From positions 445,460 to 509,459 of the forward strand of contig JAEUKT010000004.1 in assembly GCA_016794125.1 (NCBI GenBank): a stretch of DNA of 64,000 nucleotides. The letters run 5' to 3'. This document shows, piece after piece, positions 34,899-45,088 of the stretch; positions within the stretch are counted from its first letter, which is position 1, and every line of letters begins with the position of its first letter. A program made the position numbers and the translations under genes. The notes under the pieces were generated by a model. It was not told the origin of the DNA. It did not search any database and saw only the letters and a program-made list of their open reading frames with translations. The DNA is from Alphaproteobacteria bacterium (lineage in GTDB: Bacteria > Pseudomonadota > Alphaproteobacteria > Micavibrionales > UBA2020).

Positions 34899-36701
34899 AT
34901 GACAGAACATAAGCACATCCGGAACTTCTCGATTATTGCCCATATCGACCACGGCAAGTCAACCCTTGCCGACCGCATCATCCAGCGCTGCGGCGGGTTG
35001 GAAGCGCGCGAGATGAAGGAACAGATACTCGACAACATGGAGATCGAACGCGAACGCGGGATCACCATCAAGGCACAGACCGTGCGCCTGATGTACAAGG
35101 CGCAGGATGGCGAAACCTATCAGCTGAACCTGATGGATACGCCCGGCCACGTGGACTTTGCTTATGAAGTATCCCGGTCATTGGCCGCCTGCGAAGGCGC
35201 GCTGCTGGTGGTGGATGCGTCTCAGGGTGTCGAGGCGCAGACGCTCGCCAACGTCTATCAGGCGATCGACAACAACCTCGAAATCATTCCTGTCATCAAT
35301 AAAATCGACCTGCCGGCCGCAGAGCCGGAGCGCGTGCGCACGCAGATCGAGGATGTGATCGGTATCGACGCGTCCGACGCCGTGCTGACCTCCGCCAAAT
35401 CCGGCATCGGCATCGACGATTTGCTGGAAGCCGTGGTGAAACGCCTGCCCGCGCCGCATGGCGACCCCGATGTGCCGCTGAAGGCGCTGCTGGTGGATAG
35501 CTGGTACGACGCTTATCTGGGCGTCGTCGTCCTCGTCCGCGTGGTCGAGGGCACTGTGCGCGTGAAAGACAAGCTGCGCTTCATGAGCAACGGCGCGGCG
35601 TACGAAGCCGACCGCGTCGGTGTGTTCACGCCCAAACACGTCATCACCAACGAATTGAAGCCCGGCGAAATGGGCTTCATCACCTGCGGCATCAAGAACA
35701 TTCACGAAACCAAGATCGGCGATACCATCACGTTTGACCGCAACCCCTGCGCCGAACGCCTGCCGGGCTTCAAGCCCTCCGTGCCGATGGTCTTCTGCTC
35801 GCTGTTCCCCGTCGATTCATCCGAATTCGAAAAACTGCGCGACAGCCTTGGCAAGCTTGCGCTGAACGACGCGTCGCTGCACCATGAACCGGAAAACTCG
35901 ACCGCGCTCGGCATGGGTTTCCGCTGCGGCTTCCTTGGCCTGCTGCACCTCGAGATTATTCAGGAGCGGTTGCAGCGCGAATACAACCTCGACCTGATCC
36001 CGACCGCGCCGTCGGTGGTTTATAAAATCCACCTGACGAACGGCGAGGAGATGGAGCTTTACAACCCCGCCGATATGCCCGATGTGGTGCGCATCGCGAA
36101 GATCGAGGAGCCGTGGATCAAGGCGACGATTTTCGTGCCCGACGAATATCTGGGATCGATCCTCACACTCTGCCAGGAACGCCGTGGTGTGCAGGTTGAA
36201 TTGACATGGGTAGGCAGCCGCGCAATGGCGATCTACCGCCTGCCGCTGAACGAAGTCGTGTTTGATTTCTATGACCGCCTCAAATCCATCTCGCGCGGCT
36301 ATGCGTCGATGGATTATGTGCTGGACGGTTTCGAAGAAGGCGAATTGGTGCGCCTGAACATCCTTGTCAACGGCGATCCGCTGGATGCGCTGTCGATGAT
36401 CGTCCACCGCTCGCAGGCCGAACGCCGTGGCCGCCAGCTGTGCGAACGCCTGAAAGACCTGATCCCGCGTCAGCTGTTCAAGATCGCGGTGCAGGCATCG
36501 ATTGGCGGCAAGATCGTGGCGCGCGAAGACATCTCGGCGCTTCGCAAGGACGTGACCGCGAAATGCTATGGCGGCGACGTATCGCGCAAACGCAAGCTCC
36601 TCGACAAGCAGAAAGAGGGCAAGAAGAAGATGCGCCAGCACGGCAACGTCGAAATCCCGCAATCCGCCTTCATCGCGGCATTGCGCATGAACGACGAATA
36701 A
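34899..36701 (+). CDS. lepA: elongation factor 4 (LepA)
   Basis: Ribosome-associated GTPase, 600 residues, typical for the family. The G domain shows [10 protein letters not shown] near residue 15, [17 protein letters not shown] near 78 and NKIDLP near 133. The C-terminal LepA-specific domain includes [19 protein letters not shown] near 467 and [23 protein letters not shown] near the end (read in two parts). The ATG at 34899 is chosen because homology begins there; the frame upstream is the antisense of the EF-hand gene. Confidence 0.96.
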   Translation: MTEHKHIRNFSIIAHIDHGKSTLADRIIQRCGGLEAREMKEQILDNMEIERERGITIKAQTVRLMYKAQDGETYQLNLMDTPGHVDFAYEVSRSLAACEGALLVVDASQGVEAQTLANVYQAIDNNLEIIPVINKIDLPAAEPERVRTQIEDVIGIDASDAVLTSAKSGIGIDDLLEAVVKRLPAPHGDPDVPLKALLVDSWYDAYLGVVVLVRVVEGTVRVKDKLRFMSNGAAYEADRVGVFTPKHVITNELKPGEMGFITCGIKNIHETKIGDTITFDRNPCAERLPGFKPSVPMVFCSLFPVDSSEFEKLRDSLGKLALNDASLHHEPENSTALGMGFRCGFLGLLHLEIIQERLQREYNLDLIPTAPSVVYKIHLTNGEEMELYNPADMPDVVRIAKIEEPWIKATIFVPDEYLGSILTLCQERRGVQVELTWVGSRAMAIYRLPLNEVVFDFYDRLKSISRGYASMDYVLDGFEEGELVRLNILVNGDPLDALSMIVHRSQAERRGRQLCERLKDLIPRQLFKIAVQASIGGKIVAREDISALRKDVTAKCYGGDVSRKRKLLDKQKEGKKKMRQHGNVEIPQSAFIAALRMNDE

Positions 36702-36704
36702 CCG

Positions 36705-37409
36705 TTACGGGCGGATCGCGGCAATCTTGTAGATGGTTTCCATCGCGCGGTCGCGGAACAGGCTGCCGCGCGCGCCGAATTCGTAATACATTTTCGTGAC
36801 GCGCGATACTTCGTTAAAGGCTTCGCTCTTGCTCGTCTTGGCTTTTTCCAGCACGGCCTTTTCCCATTTATCCAGCGCGTTGCGTGCAAGGTCCTCGGGT
36901 GCGTCGCGCCCCAGCGCAGCGTTGCTGGCGGCGGCGAAGGCAAAGCTGAGGCCTTCTTTTTTGGATGCGAGGATATCGACGGCGGCATTCCATTCCGTCA
37001 TGCCGCGTTTGCGCGCTTCGGCATTGTCGCCTGCGTTCGTCACCACCAGCTGTGCCGCCATCGCGACGCTGGCCATCTGGCGCATGTTGTTGCGGTCGGC
37101 GCGCGTGATAAGCGACAGCGTTTTTGCCACCAGTATGTCGCGCATGGCGGGTTCATCCATCATGTTCAGGCAATAGGTCGCCATGCCGATGCCCGCCTGC
37201 CAGTCGCGCCGGGCCGTCGTTTCGATCACGCCATTCACAAGATAAGGCACATCCGCCGCGCCAAGGTGGCGGCCGGATGTCAGGTTCATCAGCGACGAAA
37301 ACACCTGCATGTCGTTGCCGTTCGCCGACGCCGATTTCAGGACGCGCAGGATTTGCTCCCGCTCCTGTTTTTTAATGTCATCTTTCGATTTGCGCGAAAA
37401 AATGCCCAT
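36705..37409 (-). CDS. hypothetical protein, 234 residues
   Basis: Not recognised. A basic N-terminus (MGIFSRKSKDDIKKQER) leads into a protein that looks like a chain of short helices (TYCLNMMDEPAMRDILV, AMAAQLVVTNAGDNAEAR, AFAAASNAALG), perhaps a TPR- or HEAT-like solenoid. No signal peptide is seen. It converges on lepA with 3 bases between the stops. Codon use fits the genome, so it is probably a long-standing resident. The function is unknown. Confidence 0.66.
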   Translation of the reverse strand: MGIFSRKSKDDIKKQEREQILRVLKSASANGNDMQVFSSLMNLTSGRHLGAADVPYLVNGVIETTARRDWQAGIGMATYCLNMMDEPAMRDILVAKTLSLITRADRNNMRQMASVAMAAQLVVTNAGDNAEARKRGMTEWNAAVDILASKKEGLSFAFAAASNAALGRDAPEDLARNALDKWEKAVLEKAKTSKSEAFNEVSRVTKMYYEFGARGSLFRDRAMETIYKIAAIRP

Positions 37410-37469
37410 GGCTGCCTTGGTTTGTTGGATAGGGAAGCATAACGAAATGTCTGGTTATGTCAATATCAC

Positions 37470-38051
37470 CTAAAACGGGCTTTTAGCGCCTTTGCCGATC
37501 AGGAAACGATACGCCGCCGCTATTGACCGCGCGTCGTGCAGGGCGTTGTGTTCCTGAATGGACGACATGGGCGCGCCCAGCGTTGCCGCCAGCTTGCCGG
37601 AATTAGTCTTGCCCTTCACAATTCCATAGGATGCGCCGACATCAAAAAACCAAGGGCCGATATTGTGGCTGTCGAAGTCTTTTTCGCTGGCGGGCATGTT
37701 GTTGAACACCAGATTTTCCCGCATCACCCGCGCGTCCCAGCCATAGCATGACGTGGGGTCGCCCTCGGTGAAGGCGAGGAATTTGGCATAGGCGTCCGGG
37801 AAGGATAATCCTTCCTTCGTCACCTCCGCATTCGTAATACCCGTCAGTTGCGTGAAGAAATCCGACAGAACGGGATTTTTCACGGGCTTGATCAGGACAA
37901 GGAATTCTTCTTTTTCCTCGAGCGTATCAAGATCGAACCGGATCGCGCCGATCTGCACCATTTCACGATATTCGTTCGGGCCGGACCAGTCGCGGTCCAT
38001 CGCGCCTTCCCATGTCGTGAATTCGGTGTCGTAGAAAATGATGTCGGTCAT
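37470..38051 (-). CDS. DEDDh-family 3'-5' exonuclease
   Basis: 193 residues. The Exo I motif is FYDTEFTTWEG (Asp and Glu at about residues 8 and 10), Exo II lies around TGITNAEVTKEGLSFPDAY, and Exo III is EHNALHDARSIAAAY near 167-181 with the catalytic His and Asp in the HxxxxD spacing. These match DnaQ-like proofreading or RNase T-type nucleases; the substrate is unknown. The ATG at 38051 overlaps the stop of the peptidase gene by 4 bases, so the two are translationally coupled. Confidence 0.85.
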   Translation of the reverse strand: MTDIIFYDTEFTTWEGAMDRDWSGPNEYREMVQIGAIRFDLDTLEEKEEFLVLIKPVKNPVLSDFFTQLTGITNAEVTKEGLSFPDAYAKFLAFTEGDPTSCYGWDARVMRENLVFNNMPASEKDFDSHNIGPWFFDVGASYGIVKGKTNSGKLAATLGAPMSSIQEHNALHDARSIAAAYRFLIGKGAKSPF

Positions 38052-40267
38052 GCCGCTTTCTTTTTCCACGGGCAGGGCAGGGAGAATTTCTTCTTCTGCT
38101 TTTCTTCCGCCGCCAGCTTTGCCTTGTATTCGGCATTATTCACGGGGCCGATCGCCTTTTCGATGAAGGCGAAGGTTTCGGCATAGCCCTGGATGATTTT
38201 CTCCGTCGGCATGCCCGCGCCATGACCCGCACGGCCTTCGACGCGCATCAGCGTATCGTTGGCGGGGTGCGATTTCGCCTGCAGCGTCGCGGCCAGCTTG
38301 AAACTGTGCCACGGTAGCACGCGGTCGTCATGGTCGCCGGTCTTGATCAGGTGCGGCGGATATTTCGCGCCGGGCTTCACGTTGTGCAGCGGCGAATATT
38401 TCGCGGCGGTGTTGAAATCTTCCTTGATGCCGGGATCGCCGTAATCCGATTTCCACGATGATCCGTAAGTGCCGAGGTGGAAGCGGAACATATCCGTCAC
38501 CGCGACTTCGGTAATCACCGCGCCGAACAGTTCCGGCCGCTGCAGCATGGTGGCGGAGGTGAGCAAGCCGCCATTGCTGCCGCCGTTGATGATCAGGCGT
38601 TTGGGTGAGGTATAATTCTCTTTAATCAGGTGTTCCGCGCAGGCGATGAAATCATCGAACACGTTCTGCTTGGTGGGGCCGCGGCCGCCGTTGTACCAGT
38701 CTTCGCCGAATTCGCCGCCGCCGCGCAGGTTCGACTGCACATAGATGCCGCCCGACCGCACGAAATGCGCCACGCCCGACGAAAAACCGGGCCCGAGCGG
38801 AATGTTGAAGCCGCCATAGCCATACAGCTTGGTTGCCGCCGTGCCGTCCATCGGCGTATCGGGATGGCGTATCACAGTCATCGGCACTTTCGTGCCGTCT
38901 TTCGAGGTTGCGTAAATCCGCTCCACAATGCAGTCGTTCAGGTCGAACGGCGCCTTGCCTTTTTTCTCGAAGGTTAGTTCGTTCTTTTCGATGTCGTAGG
39001 AATAAACATCGCCCGCCGACTGGAAGCCGGAGATTTTCATCGTAAACTTGTCGTCTGTCGGCAGGACGCGGCCGAAACTGGCGACGCTCTGCACGGGCAG
39101 GGGCATGTCGTGCAAATGCTGGCCTTCCGGCGTATAGACGCGCACCGCATCGGCGGTGTCGTGCGAATAGAAACCGAACAGCTTGCCCTTATGCACCATC
39201 GCGCTGTCGAGGATATCGTCCTTATGCTCCGGCAGCACCGTCACCCATTTTTCGGGCGCGGGGTCGCGCGGGTCGAATTTCACCAGCTTGCCATGCGGCG
39301 CGTCCTTGGTCGTCAGTGCGAGGATCGTGCCGTCTTCGTATTCGGTGATCGGCACGATGGTGGTTTGCTTGGGCGGCAGCAATTCCTTGAATTCTTCGGT
39401 GCTGCCATAGGGGCGGAAATAGAGGCCGGAGTTCTTATCCGTGCCGACCGAATGCCATATCCATTCGTATTTCGATGTCAGCAGGCGCGACGGCGACACG
39501 AAGCTGTCCTCCAGCTGCGATTCAAACACCTTTTTATCATTCGCCACATCGTCGCCGATGGTGTGGTGCTTGATGATCTTGCGGCGCGTGCCGTCATGGC
39601 TGGGATAAGTGTATTGGAAACTTGCGCTTGAACCTTTGTCCCACAGCACGGAGGTGAAGCGGCAGTTTTCAATAGTGTCCTTCATCGTCTCGCGCTTTTC
39701 GACATCATAGATGAACAGCGTTTGCGCATCGCTGCCGGCTTCGGATGTGAAATAGACGATTTTCTTGCCGTCCGCGCTGGGGCTCCAGCCGGAAAGCGCC
39801 ACCGTGCCGTCTTTCGACAGGGTGTTGGGGTCGAGGATAGTTTCCCAAGGCCCGTCTTTCGATGTGCCCACTTGCACGACACCTTGTGCCGCAAGCGCCT
39901 TCTGGAACGTACGGAAATAGACTTGCCCGTATTTGCCGGGCAGGCTCTCGCCATCGTAATTCAGCGCGTCGGTCATAAATTGTTTTGCGCTGTCGATGCT
40001 TTTGTCGCTGCCAGCGATATACGACTGGAACTGCGCGTTCTGTTTCGCGAGCCATGCCGCCGTTTCGGGCGCGTCGAGGTTTTCCAGCGGGCGGAACGGG
40101 TCCGACACCATGCGGCCATGCAGGTTTTCGACCGTGTTGTCCATCGGCGCGTCCAATGCGCGTTTTTGTTCCTTCGCCGATACGCTGAATTGCAGGCTGT
40201 TGTTATCGTTCGCGGGCTTGCCGAATACTTTATTCGCAAGGGAACGGATCGAGCGCCGTATGTTCAC
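38048..40267 (-). CDS. prolyl oligopeptidase family S9 peptidase
   Basis: Serine peptidase of 739 residues. An N-terminal beta-propeller occupies about 60-450. The C-terminal alpha/beta hydrolase carries nucleophile S564 in NGGSNGG, the Asp in GDHDDRVLPWHS near 645-648, and H682 in RAGHGAG. The family cleaves short Pro-containing peptides. No signal peptide is visible, so it is probably cytosolic. The GTG at 40267 is supported by AGGAG 7 bases upstream. The Lys-rich end (KQKKKFSL, PWKKKAA) is unusual. It is coupled to the exonuclease downstream. Confidence 0.93.
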   Translation of the reverse strand: MNIRRSIRSLANKVFGKPANDNNSLQFSVSAKEQKRALDAPMDNTVENLHGRMVSDPFRPLENLDAPETAAWLAKQNAQFQSYIAGSDKSIDSAKQFMTDALNYDGESLPGKYGQVYFRTFQKALAAQGVVQVGTSKDGPWETILDPNTLSKDGTVALSGWSPSADGKKIVYFTSEAGSDAQTLFIYDVEKRETMKDTIENCRFTSVLWDKGSSASFQYTYPSHDGTRRKIIKHHTIGDDVANDKKVFESQLEDSFVSPSRLLTSKYEWIWHSVGTDKNSGLYFRPYGSTEEFKELLPPKQTTIVPITEYEDGTILALTTKDAPHGKLVKFDPRDPAPEKWVTVLPEHKDDILDSAMVHKGKLFGFYSHDTADAVRVYTPEGQHLHDMPLPVQSVASFGRVLPTDDKFTMKISGFQSAGDVYSYDIEKNELTFEKKGKAPFDLNDCIVERIYATSKDGTKVPMTVIRHPDTPMDGTAATKLYGYGGFNIPLGPGFSSGVAHFVRSGGIYVQSNLRGGGEFGEDWYNGGRGPTKQNVFDDFIACAEHLIKENYTSPKRLIINGGSNGGLLTSATMLQRPELFGAVITEVAVTDMFRFHLGTYGSSWKSDYGDPGIKEDFNTAAKYSPLHNVKPGAKYPPHLIKTGDHDDRVLPWHSFKLAATLQAKSHPANDTLMRVEGRAGHGAGMPTEKIIQGYAETFAFIEKAIGPVNNAEYKAKLAAEEKQKKKFSLPCPWKKKAA

Positions 40268-40357
40268 GGTTATCTCCTGAATGGGTCACGATTTTGGATA
40301 ACGTGATTATTCAGGATTACGGATACGAAGGCAAACGAAGTTGTTTTTCCGGAATTT

Positions 40358-41944
40358 TCAAATTTTCTTGCGTGAGATATATTCCAGAAGACCGAGCGTG
40401 GAGCCGTCATGCGCGCCAGGCTTGCCGGATTTAATCTCGGATTCTAGCGTTTTGGCCAGCACTTTGCCCAGTTCGACGCCCCATTGGTCGAAACTGTTGA
40501 TGCCCCAAATGATGCCCTGCACAAAAACTTTATGCTCGTACATCGCCAGCAGCATGCCGAGCGTGCGGGGGGTCAGTTCATCCAGCAGGATGGTGGTGGA
40601 GGGGCGGCTGCCAAGGAAATTGCGGTGCGGTTCGGCCGTGTTCTGCTTCCCCGTGATCAGCGCTTCGGATTGCGCGAACATATTGGCGAGCAGCATAGTC
40701 TGCTGGTCTTTGTTGCCATAGGGCGTTTTCACGGCGGCGATGAAATCGACCGGCACGGTGCTGGTGCCTTGGTGCAGCCATTGGAAAAAGCTGTGCTGTG
40801 AATCTGTGCCCGGTTCGCCGAACACCATCGGGCCGGTCGGCGTGGTCACGGGCTGGCCTTCGCGCGTCACGCCCTTGCCGTTGCTTTCCATGTCCAGCTG
40901 CTGGAGAAAAGCGGAGAGGCGGCCAAGGCAGGCGTTATAGGGGATCACCGCATAGGCGGGATAATCCATGAAATTTCGGTACCAGATGCCCAGCAGCGCC
41001 ATCTGGACAGGGATGTTTTGCTCGATGGGCGCTGTCTTGAAATGTTCGTCCATTTCATGCGCGCCCGCCAGAAACTCGGCGAATTTATCCGCGCCGATCA
41101 TCAGCATGACCGACAGGCCGATCGCTGACCAGACGCTGTACCGCCCGCCGACCCAGTCCCAGAAAGGAAACATGTTGTCAGGTTCGATGCCGAATTTCTG
41201 CACGGCATCGGTGTTCGTCGATGCGGCGACGAAATGTCTCGCAACCGCCGCTTCGTCCTTGTAATGCGTCAGGAGCCATTCGCGGGCGATATGCGCGTTC
41301 TGCATGGTTTCGGCGGTGGTGAAGGTTTTGGACGCCACAATAAACAGCGTGGTTTCCGGCGACAGCTTCGCCAGCGTGCGGGAGAGGTCTGACGCCTCCA
41401 CATTCGCTACGAAATGCGCGGTCAGGCGCTTGTGGTGGAACGGGGCGAGCGCCTGCGTTGCCAATTGCGGGCCAAGGCTCGACCCGCCGATGCCGATATT
41501 GACGATGTCTGTAATCTCGTCGCCGCTGTGCCCGCGCCACTTTCCGTTGCGCACGGCATCGGTGAATTTGCGCATGGCGTCCAGCACGGCGTGAACATCA
41601 TTCACGACGTTCTTTCCATCGACATTCACGGCCTTGCCCTTGGGCGCGCGTAGCGCAGTATGCAGCACGGCGCGGCTTTCGGTCGTGTTGATCTTGCCGC
41701 CGCGCAGCATCTCGTTGCGCGCGGTCTCGACGCCGGCTTCGGAGGCGAGGCTGGCCAGTATTTCAAGCGTCTCGTCGGTTGCGAAATTCTTGGAAAAATC
41801 CACCAACAGGCCGGGCAGCTGGAAAGACATCTTGCCAAAGCGTCCGGCATCGCCGGCGAACAGGTTTTTCATCGTCTGGCCGCGCAAGGTTTCGCGGTGC
41901 TGCTTCAATTGCTGCCAGTTCTTGAAATGCGCGGTGTCTTTCAT
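40358..41944 (-). CDS. pgi: glucose-6-phosphate isomerase
   Basis: Interconverts glucose-6-phosphate and fructose-6-phosphate in glycolysis. The 528-residue length fits the family. Signatures: DIVNIGIGGSSLGP near 145 (sugar-phosphate loop), FWDWVGGRYSVWSAIGLS near 262-279, and the C-terminal signature with GVELGKVLAKTL near 503. No sugar kinase or dehydrogenase lies next to it. It ends near 40358 and is followed by the start of the peptidase gene after 90 bases with no visible feature. Confidence 0.96.
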   Translation of the reverse strand: MKDTAHFKNWQQLKQHRETLRGQTMKNLFAGDAGRFGKMSFQLPGLLVDFSKNFATDETLEILASLASEAGVETARNEMLRGGKINTTESRAVLHTALRAPKGKAVNVDGKNVVNDVHAVLDAMRKFTDAVRNGKWRGHSGDEITDIVNIGIGGSSLGPQLATQALAPFHHKRLTAHFVANVEASDLSRTLAKLSPETTLFIVASKTFTTAETMQNAHIAREWLLTHYKDEAAVARHFVAASTNTDAVQKFGIEPDNMFPFWDWVGGRYSVWSAIGLSVMLMIGADKFAEFLAGAHEMDEHFKTAPIEQNIPVQMALLGIWYRNFMDYPAYAVIPYNACLGRLSAFLQQLDMESNGKGVTREGQPVTTPTGPMVFGEPGTDSQHSFFQWLHQGTSTVPVDFIAAVKTPYGNKDQQTMLLANMFAQSEALITGKQNTAEPHRNFLGSRPSTTILLDELTPRTLGMLLAMYEHKVFVQGIIWGINSFDQWGVELGKVLAKTLESEIKSGKPGAHDGSTLGLLEYISRKKI

Positions 41945-41958
41945 CTGGGGCTTTCGTG

Positions 41959-43335
41959 CTATTGCTTTTCGTTGCGCGGCAGATCCATGCCGGGCGGGCG
42001 GTCGAGCAGGATATCGACATTCATGTTTTTCGGCTTGCCGACCAGAATGATCGCCAGTTTGTCTGCCTGCAAAACCTTGGCCGATACGCGTTTCATGTCG
42101 CTCATGCTGACCGCATTGATCAGCGCGTTGCGCTGGTTGATGTATTCGGGGCCAAGGCCGTCGCGCTGGATGTCGTTCAGCGCGCCGGAAATGTCGCTGG
42201 TCGATGTCAGTTGCAACAGCAATGAACCGGTCAGGTATGATTTCGCATCCGCCAGTTCATCGGCGGTCGGCCCGTCCTTGGCCATCACCGCCCATGACTC
42301 TTTCAGCAGGCGCACGGCTTCTTCCACTTTTTCATTGCTGGCGGACATGTTCGCCTGAATGATGTCCGCGCTGCGCATATTGCTGAGCGAGCTATAGACG
42401 CCATAGGTCAGGCCGCGTTTTTCGCGAATTTCCTTCATCAGCCGCGCGTTGAAGCTGCCGCCGCCAAGGATATAGTTCATGATGACGCTGGCATGCCAGT
42501 CCTTGTCCGTGCGCGCAAGGCCCTGTTCGCCTGCGATAATGTATGTCTGCGGCGCATCCAGCGGCAGCAGGATCGTCTTGCCCGCATAGCCCGGCGTAGT
42601 GGCGGGCAGATCGACAGACGCGGCCTTTTCCGGCAGCGTGCCGAAGATTTTATCCAGCGTCTCCTTGGCTTGGTCTGGCGTGATGTCGCCCGCAATTGCC
42701 ACTTTCAGCACGTTGCGGCCAAACTGTTCCTTGACGAACTGCAGCAGGTCTTTGCGCGTGATGGTCGTCATGCTGTCGAGGTTGCCAAACCCGGGGCGCG
42801 AATAATAATGCCCTTCGAACAGCATGCCGTTAAAGGTACGCGCGACAAGCCAGCCGGGTTCGCCCATGTTTTCCTGTATTTCCGACACGTTTGCGGCCTT
42901 CATGCGGTCAACCGCGTCCTGGTCAAAGCGGGGGGCGTTCAGCGCCATGCGCAAAAGGTCGAACGCCATGTCCTTGTTTTTAGACAGCGTCTGCACACGT
43001 CCATAAAATGCGTCGCGGCCGGCGGTGAAGGACATGCTGATCGCATTGTCCGACAGCTTCGCCTGGAATTCCTGGCTTTTCATTTTATCCGCGCCCTCAT
43101 CCAGCAGGATGGAGACGAGGCGGCCGACGCCCGGCTTGTCTTCCGGGTCGAAGGCAAGGCCGCCCTCGAACGAGAAGTTCATCGAAATGACGGGCACCGA
43201 ATGGTCCTCGACCAGCCATGCCTCGACGCCGGACGGCGATTTAAGCACCTGAACGTCCAGCACCTTGTCTTTCGCGGCGAAGGCGGGGGATGCGAGCAGC
43301 AGGAACGCGAAAAAAACAGGAAGAATGCGGATCAT
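41959..43335 (-). CDS. M16-family peptidase-like protein, non-catalytic type
   Basis: Exported (signal peptide RILPVFFAFLLLASPAFA) 458-residue member of the M16 (insulinase/pitrilysin) family. The zinc motif HxxEH is absent: the matching stretch reads PGVGRLVSILLDEGADKM. The C-terminal M16 domain is intact (MKEIREKRGLTYGVYSSLSN near 310). It therefore probably acts as the non-catalytic partner of the adjacent M16 protease, as in many bacterial pairs. The start overlaps the stop of that gene by 4 bases. Confidence 0.9.
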   Translation of the reverse strand: MIRILPVFFAFLLLASPAFAAKDKVLDVQVLKSPSGVEAWLVEDHSVPVISMNFSFEGGLAFDPEDKPGVGRLVSILLDEGADKMKSQEFQAKLSDNAISMSFTAGRDAFYGRVQTLSKNKDMAFDLLRMALNAPRFDQDAVDRMKAANVSEIQENMGEPGWLVARTFNGMLFEGHYYSRPGFGNLDSMTTITRKDLLQFVKEQFGRNVLKVAIAGDITPDQAKETLDKIFGTLPEKAASVDLPATTPGYAGKTILLPLDAPQTYIIAGEQGLARTDKDWHASVIMNYILGGGSFNARLMKEIREKRGLTYGVYSSLSNMRSADIIQANMSASNEKVEEAVRLLKESWAVMAKDGPTADELADAKSYLTGSLLLQLTSTSDISGALNDIQRDGLGPEYINQRNALINAVSMSDMKRVSAKVLQADKLAIILVGKPKNMNVDILLDRPPGMDLPRNEKQ

Positions 43336-44678
43336 TTCTTTTCTCCCTTGCCGTCGGCGGGGGCGGGCTTGATTTGCGGCAGCATTACGCCGGTCACGGG
43401 CAGGTCGCTTGATTGAAACACAGCGTCGATCGCGTCGTTGATGTCGTCGATGGTCAGCTTGTGGATGCGTTCGACGCGGTTTTCGACCCAGTCGATGTTC
43501 ATGCCGCTGGCCAGTACGCGGCCGAACAGCGTGGCGGGGCCCTGCAGGCTGTCGCGGTAATAGGTGAAGCTCGCTTCCAGCCGGTTTTTTGCGGCGTTCA
43601 GCTCCTCCAGCGTCACGCCCTTGTCGATCAGCAGGCGGATTTCCTTGTCGATGGCTGCCTGCACCTGCTGGATGTTGCTGCCGGGTGCCGGGTTGGCATA
43701 GACGGCGAAAGTGGTGTCATCCATGGCGATCGCGTCGTAATCGGCGCCCGCCGTGACGGCGATTTTCTGGTCGATCACCAGCGACCGGTACAGGCGCGAG
43801 GTCGACGTGCCGCCCAAAATCTGCGCCAGCACCTCCATCGCCTCGCTGCCGTGGCGCACGCGGTAGTTTTTCATCGTCACGGGCTGGCCGATGCGAGGGT
43901 CCTGCATGATGATCTGGTGTTCCGCCACGATGGGTGCGGGCCGGGGACGCTCGCGGCGCGGCACTTCACGCACGGCCAGCGCACCGTAGTATTTTTCCGC
44001 CAGCGGCTTCAGTTCCGCCGCCGTCACGTCGCCGGACACCACGACAATCGCGTTATTGGGCGCGTACCATGTATTGTAATACGACAGCACCTCGTCGCGC
44101 GTCAGCTCCTTCATTTCATGCAGCCAGCCGATGATGGGCGTGGAATAGGGGTGGTTGACGAACAGCGCGCTCATCAATTGTTCCTGGAATTTCGCCTGCG
44201 GCGTGTTGTCGATGCGCTGGCGGCGTTCCTCGATGATCACTTCGCGCTCCGATGCGATTTGTTCCTCACGCAGGACAAGGTTGTTCATGCGGTCGGCCTC
44301 CATCTCCATCACCTTGGGCAGGCTGGCGCGCGGCACGTTCTGGTAGTAGGCGGTGTAATCATGGCTGGTGAAGGCGTTATCGACCCCGCCCATTTTTTTC
44401 ACGATATTCGAAAACTGGCCGTCCGGCACTTTTGTCGTGCCCTTGAACAGCAGGTGTTCGAGGAAATGCGCGACGCCGCTTTCGCCCTGTTTCTCATCCG
44501 CCGCGCCGAATTTGTACCAGACCATATGCGTCACGACGGGCGCGCGGTGGTTTTCGATGACCACGAACTGCAGCCCGTTTTCGAGCGTGAAGGTTTCGGC
44601 ATTGAACGTCTTGGCCTGCGCGGCAAGCGGCGCAAGGCAGAGGACACACGTGAAAAACACCCTTAAAAGCTGCTGCAT
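43332..44678 (-). CDS. M16-family zinc metallopeptidase
   Basis: Exported 448-residue protease; the first 22 residues are a signal peptide (LLRVFFTCVLCLAPLAAQA). The inverted zinc motif H71-F-L-E74-H75 (GVAHFLEHLLFKGTT) is intact, with the third ligand in the EREVIIEERRQRIDN region near 145-155. It is the active half of a two-gene periplasmic M16 pair with the gene that overlaps its stop. The start at 44678 is an ATG. Divergent from chorismate mutase. Confidence 0.93.
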   Translation of the reverse strand: MQQLLRVFFTCVLCLAPLAAQAKTFNAETFTLENGLQFVVIENHRAPVVTHMVWYKFGAADEKQGESGVAHFLEHLLFKGTTKVPDGQFSNIVKKMGGVDNAFTSHDYTAYYQNVPRASLPKVMEMEADRMNNLVLREEQIASEREVIIEERRQRIDNTPQAKFQEQLMSALFVNHPYSTPIIGWLHEMKELTRDEVLSYYNTWYAPNNAIVVVSGDVTAAELKPLAEKYYGALAVREVPRRERPRPAPIVAEHQIIMQDPRIGQPVTMKNYRVRHGSEAMEVLAQILGGTSTSRLYRSLVIDQKIAVTAGADYDAIAMDDTTFAVYANPAPGSNIQQVQAAIDKEIRLLIDKGVTLEELNAAKNRLEASFTYYRDSLQGPATLFGRVLASGMNIDWVENRVERIHKLTIDDINDAIDAVFQSSDLPVTGVMLPQIKPAPADGKGEKK

Positions 44679-44750
44679 GGGCCGCCCTTTGTTATCGTCT
44701 TTGAAGATGCTAGACTGTTATTATAAACGTATGTTTAACAGAGATTTAGA

Positions 44751-45086
44751 ATGAAAAAAAGCAATCCCGACACCACAAAAATCCTCCTCGCCCCGTTCCG
44801 CAAGGAGATCGATAAAATCGACGACCAGATCCTGAAACTGCTCGGCCAGCGCTTCGGCGTGGTCAGAAAAGTCGCCAAGGTCAAGATAAAGCACGATATT
44901 CCGGCTTTTCTGGGCGACCGTGTGACGCAGGTGCGGGAGCGCGCGGCCACCAACGGCCTGAAATATGGAATTGACCCGGACTTCATGCGCACGCTTTACA
45001 CCTTCATTATCTATCAGTCCTGCGCAATCGAAGACCTTGCCAAGGCCGAAGCCGGCAAGAAAAAAGCCAAAAAGACAAAGAAGTAA
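44751..45086 (+). CDS. chorismate mutase, AroQ class
   Basis: Converts chorismate to prephenate for Phe/Tyr synthesis. 111 residues with the all-helical AroQ pattern: FRKEIDKIDDQILKLLGQRF (residues 16-35), VRKVAKVKIKH, then DRVTQVRERAATNGLKYGI. The C-terminus is Lys-rich (KKKAKKTKK), which is odd for this family. It stands alone rather than being fused to prephenate dehydratase. It is followed 2 bases later by the secreted protein gene, so an operon is likely. Confidence 0.88.
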   Translation: MKKSNPDTTKILLAPFRKEIDKIDDQILKLLGQRFGVVRKVAKVKIKHDIPAFLGDRVTQVRERAATNGLKYGIDPDFMRTLYTFIIYQSCAIEDLAKAEAGKKKAKKTKK

Positions 45087-45088
45087 TA

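Noticed and set aside
43413..44666. 417-codon plus-strand frame
   Set aside because: Antisense to the M16 peptidase that has a signal peptide and HFLEH motif.
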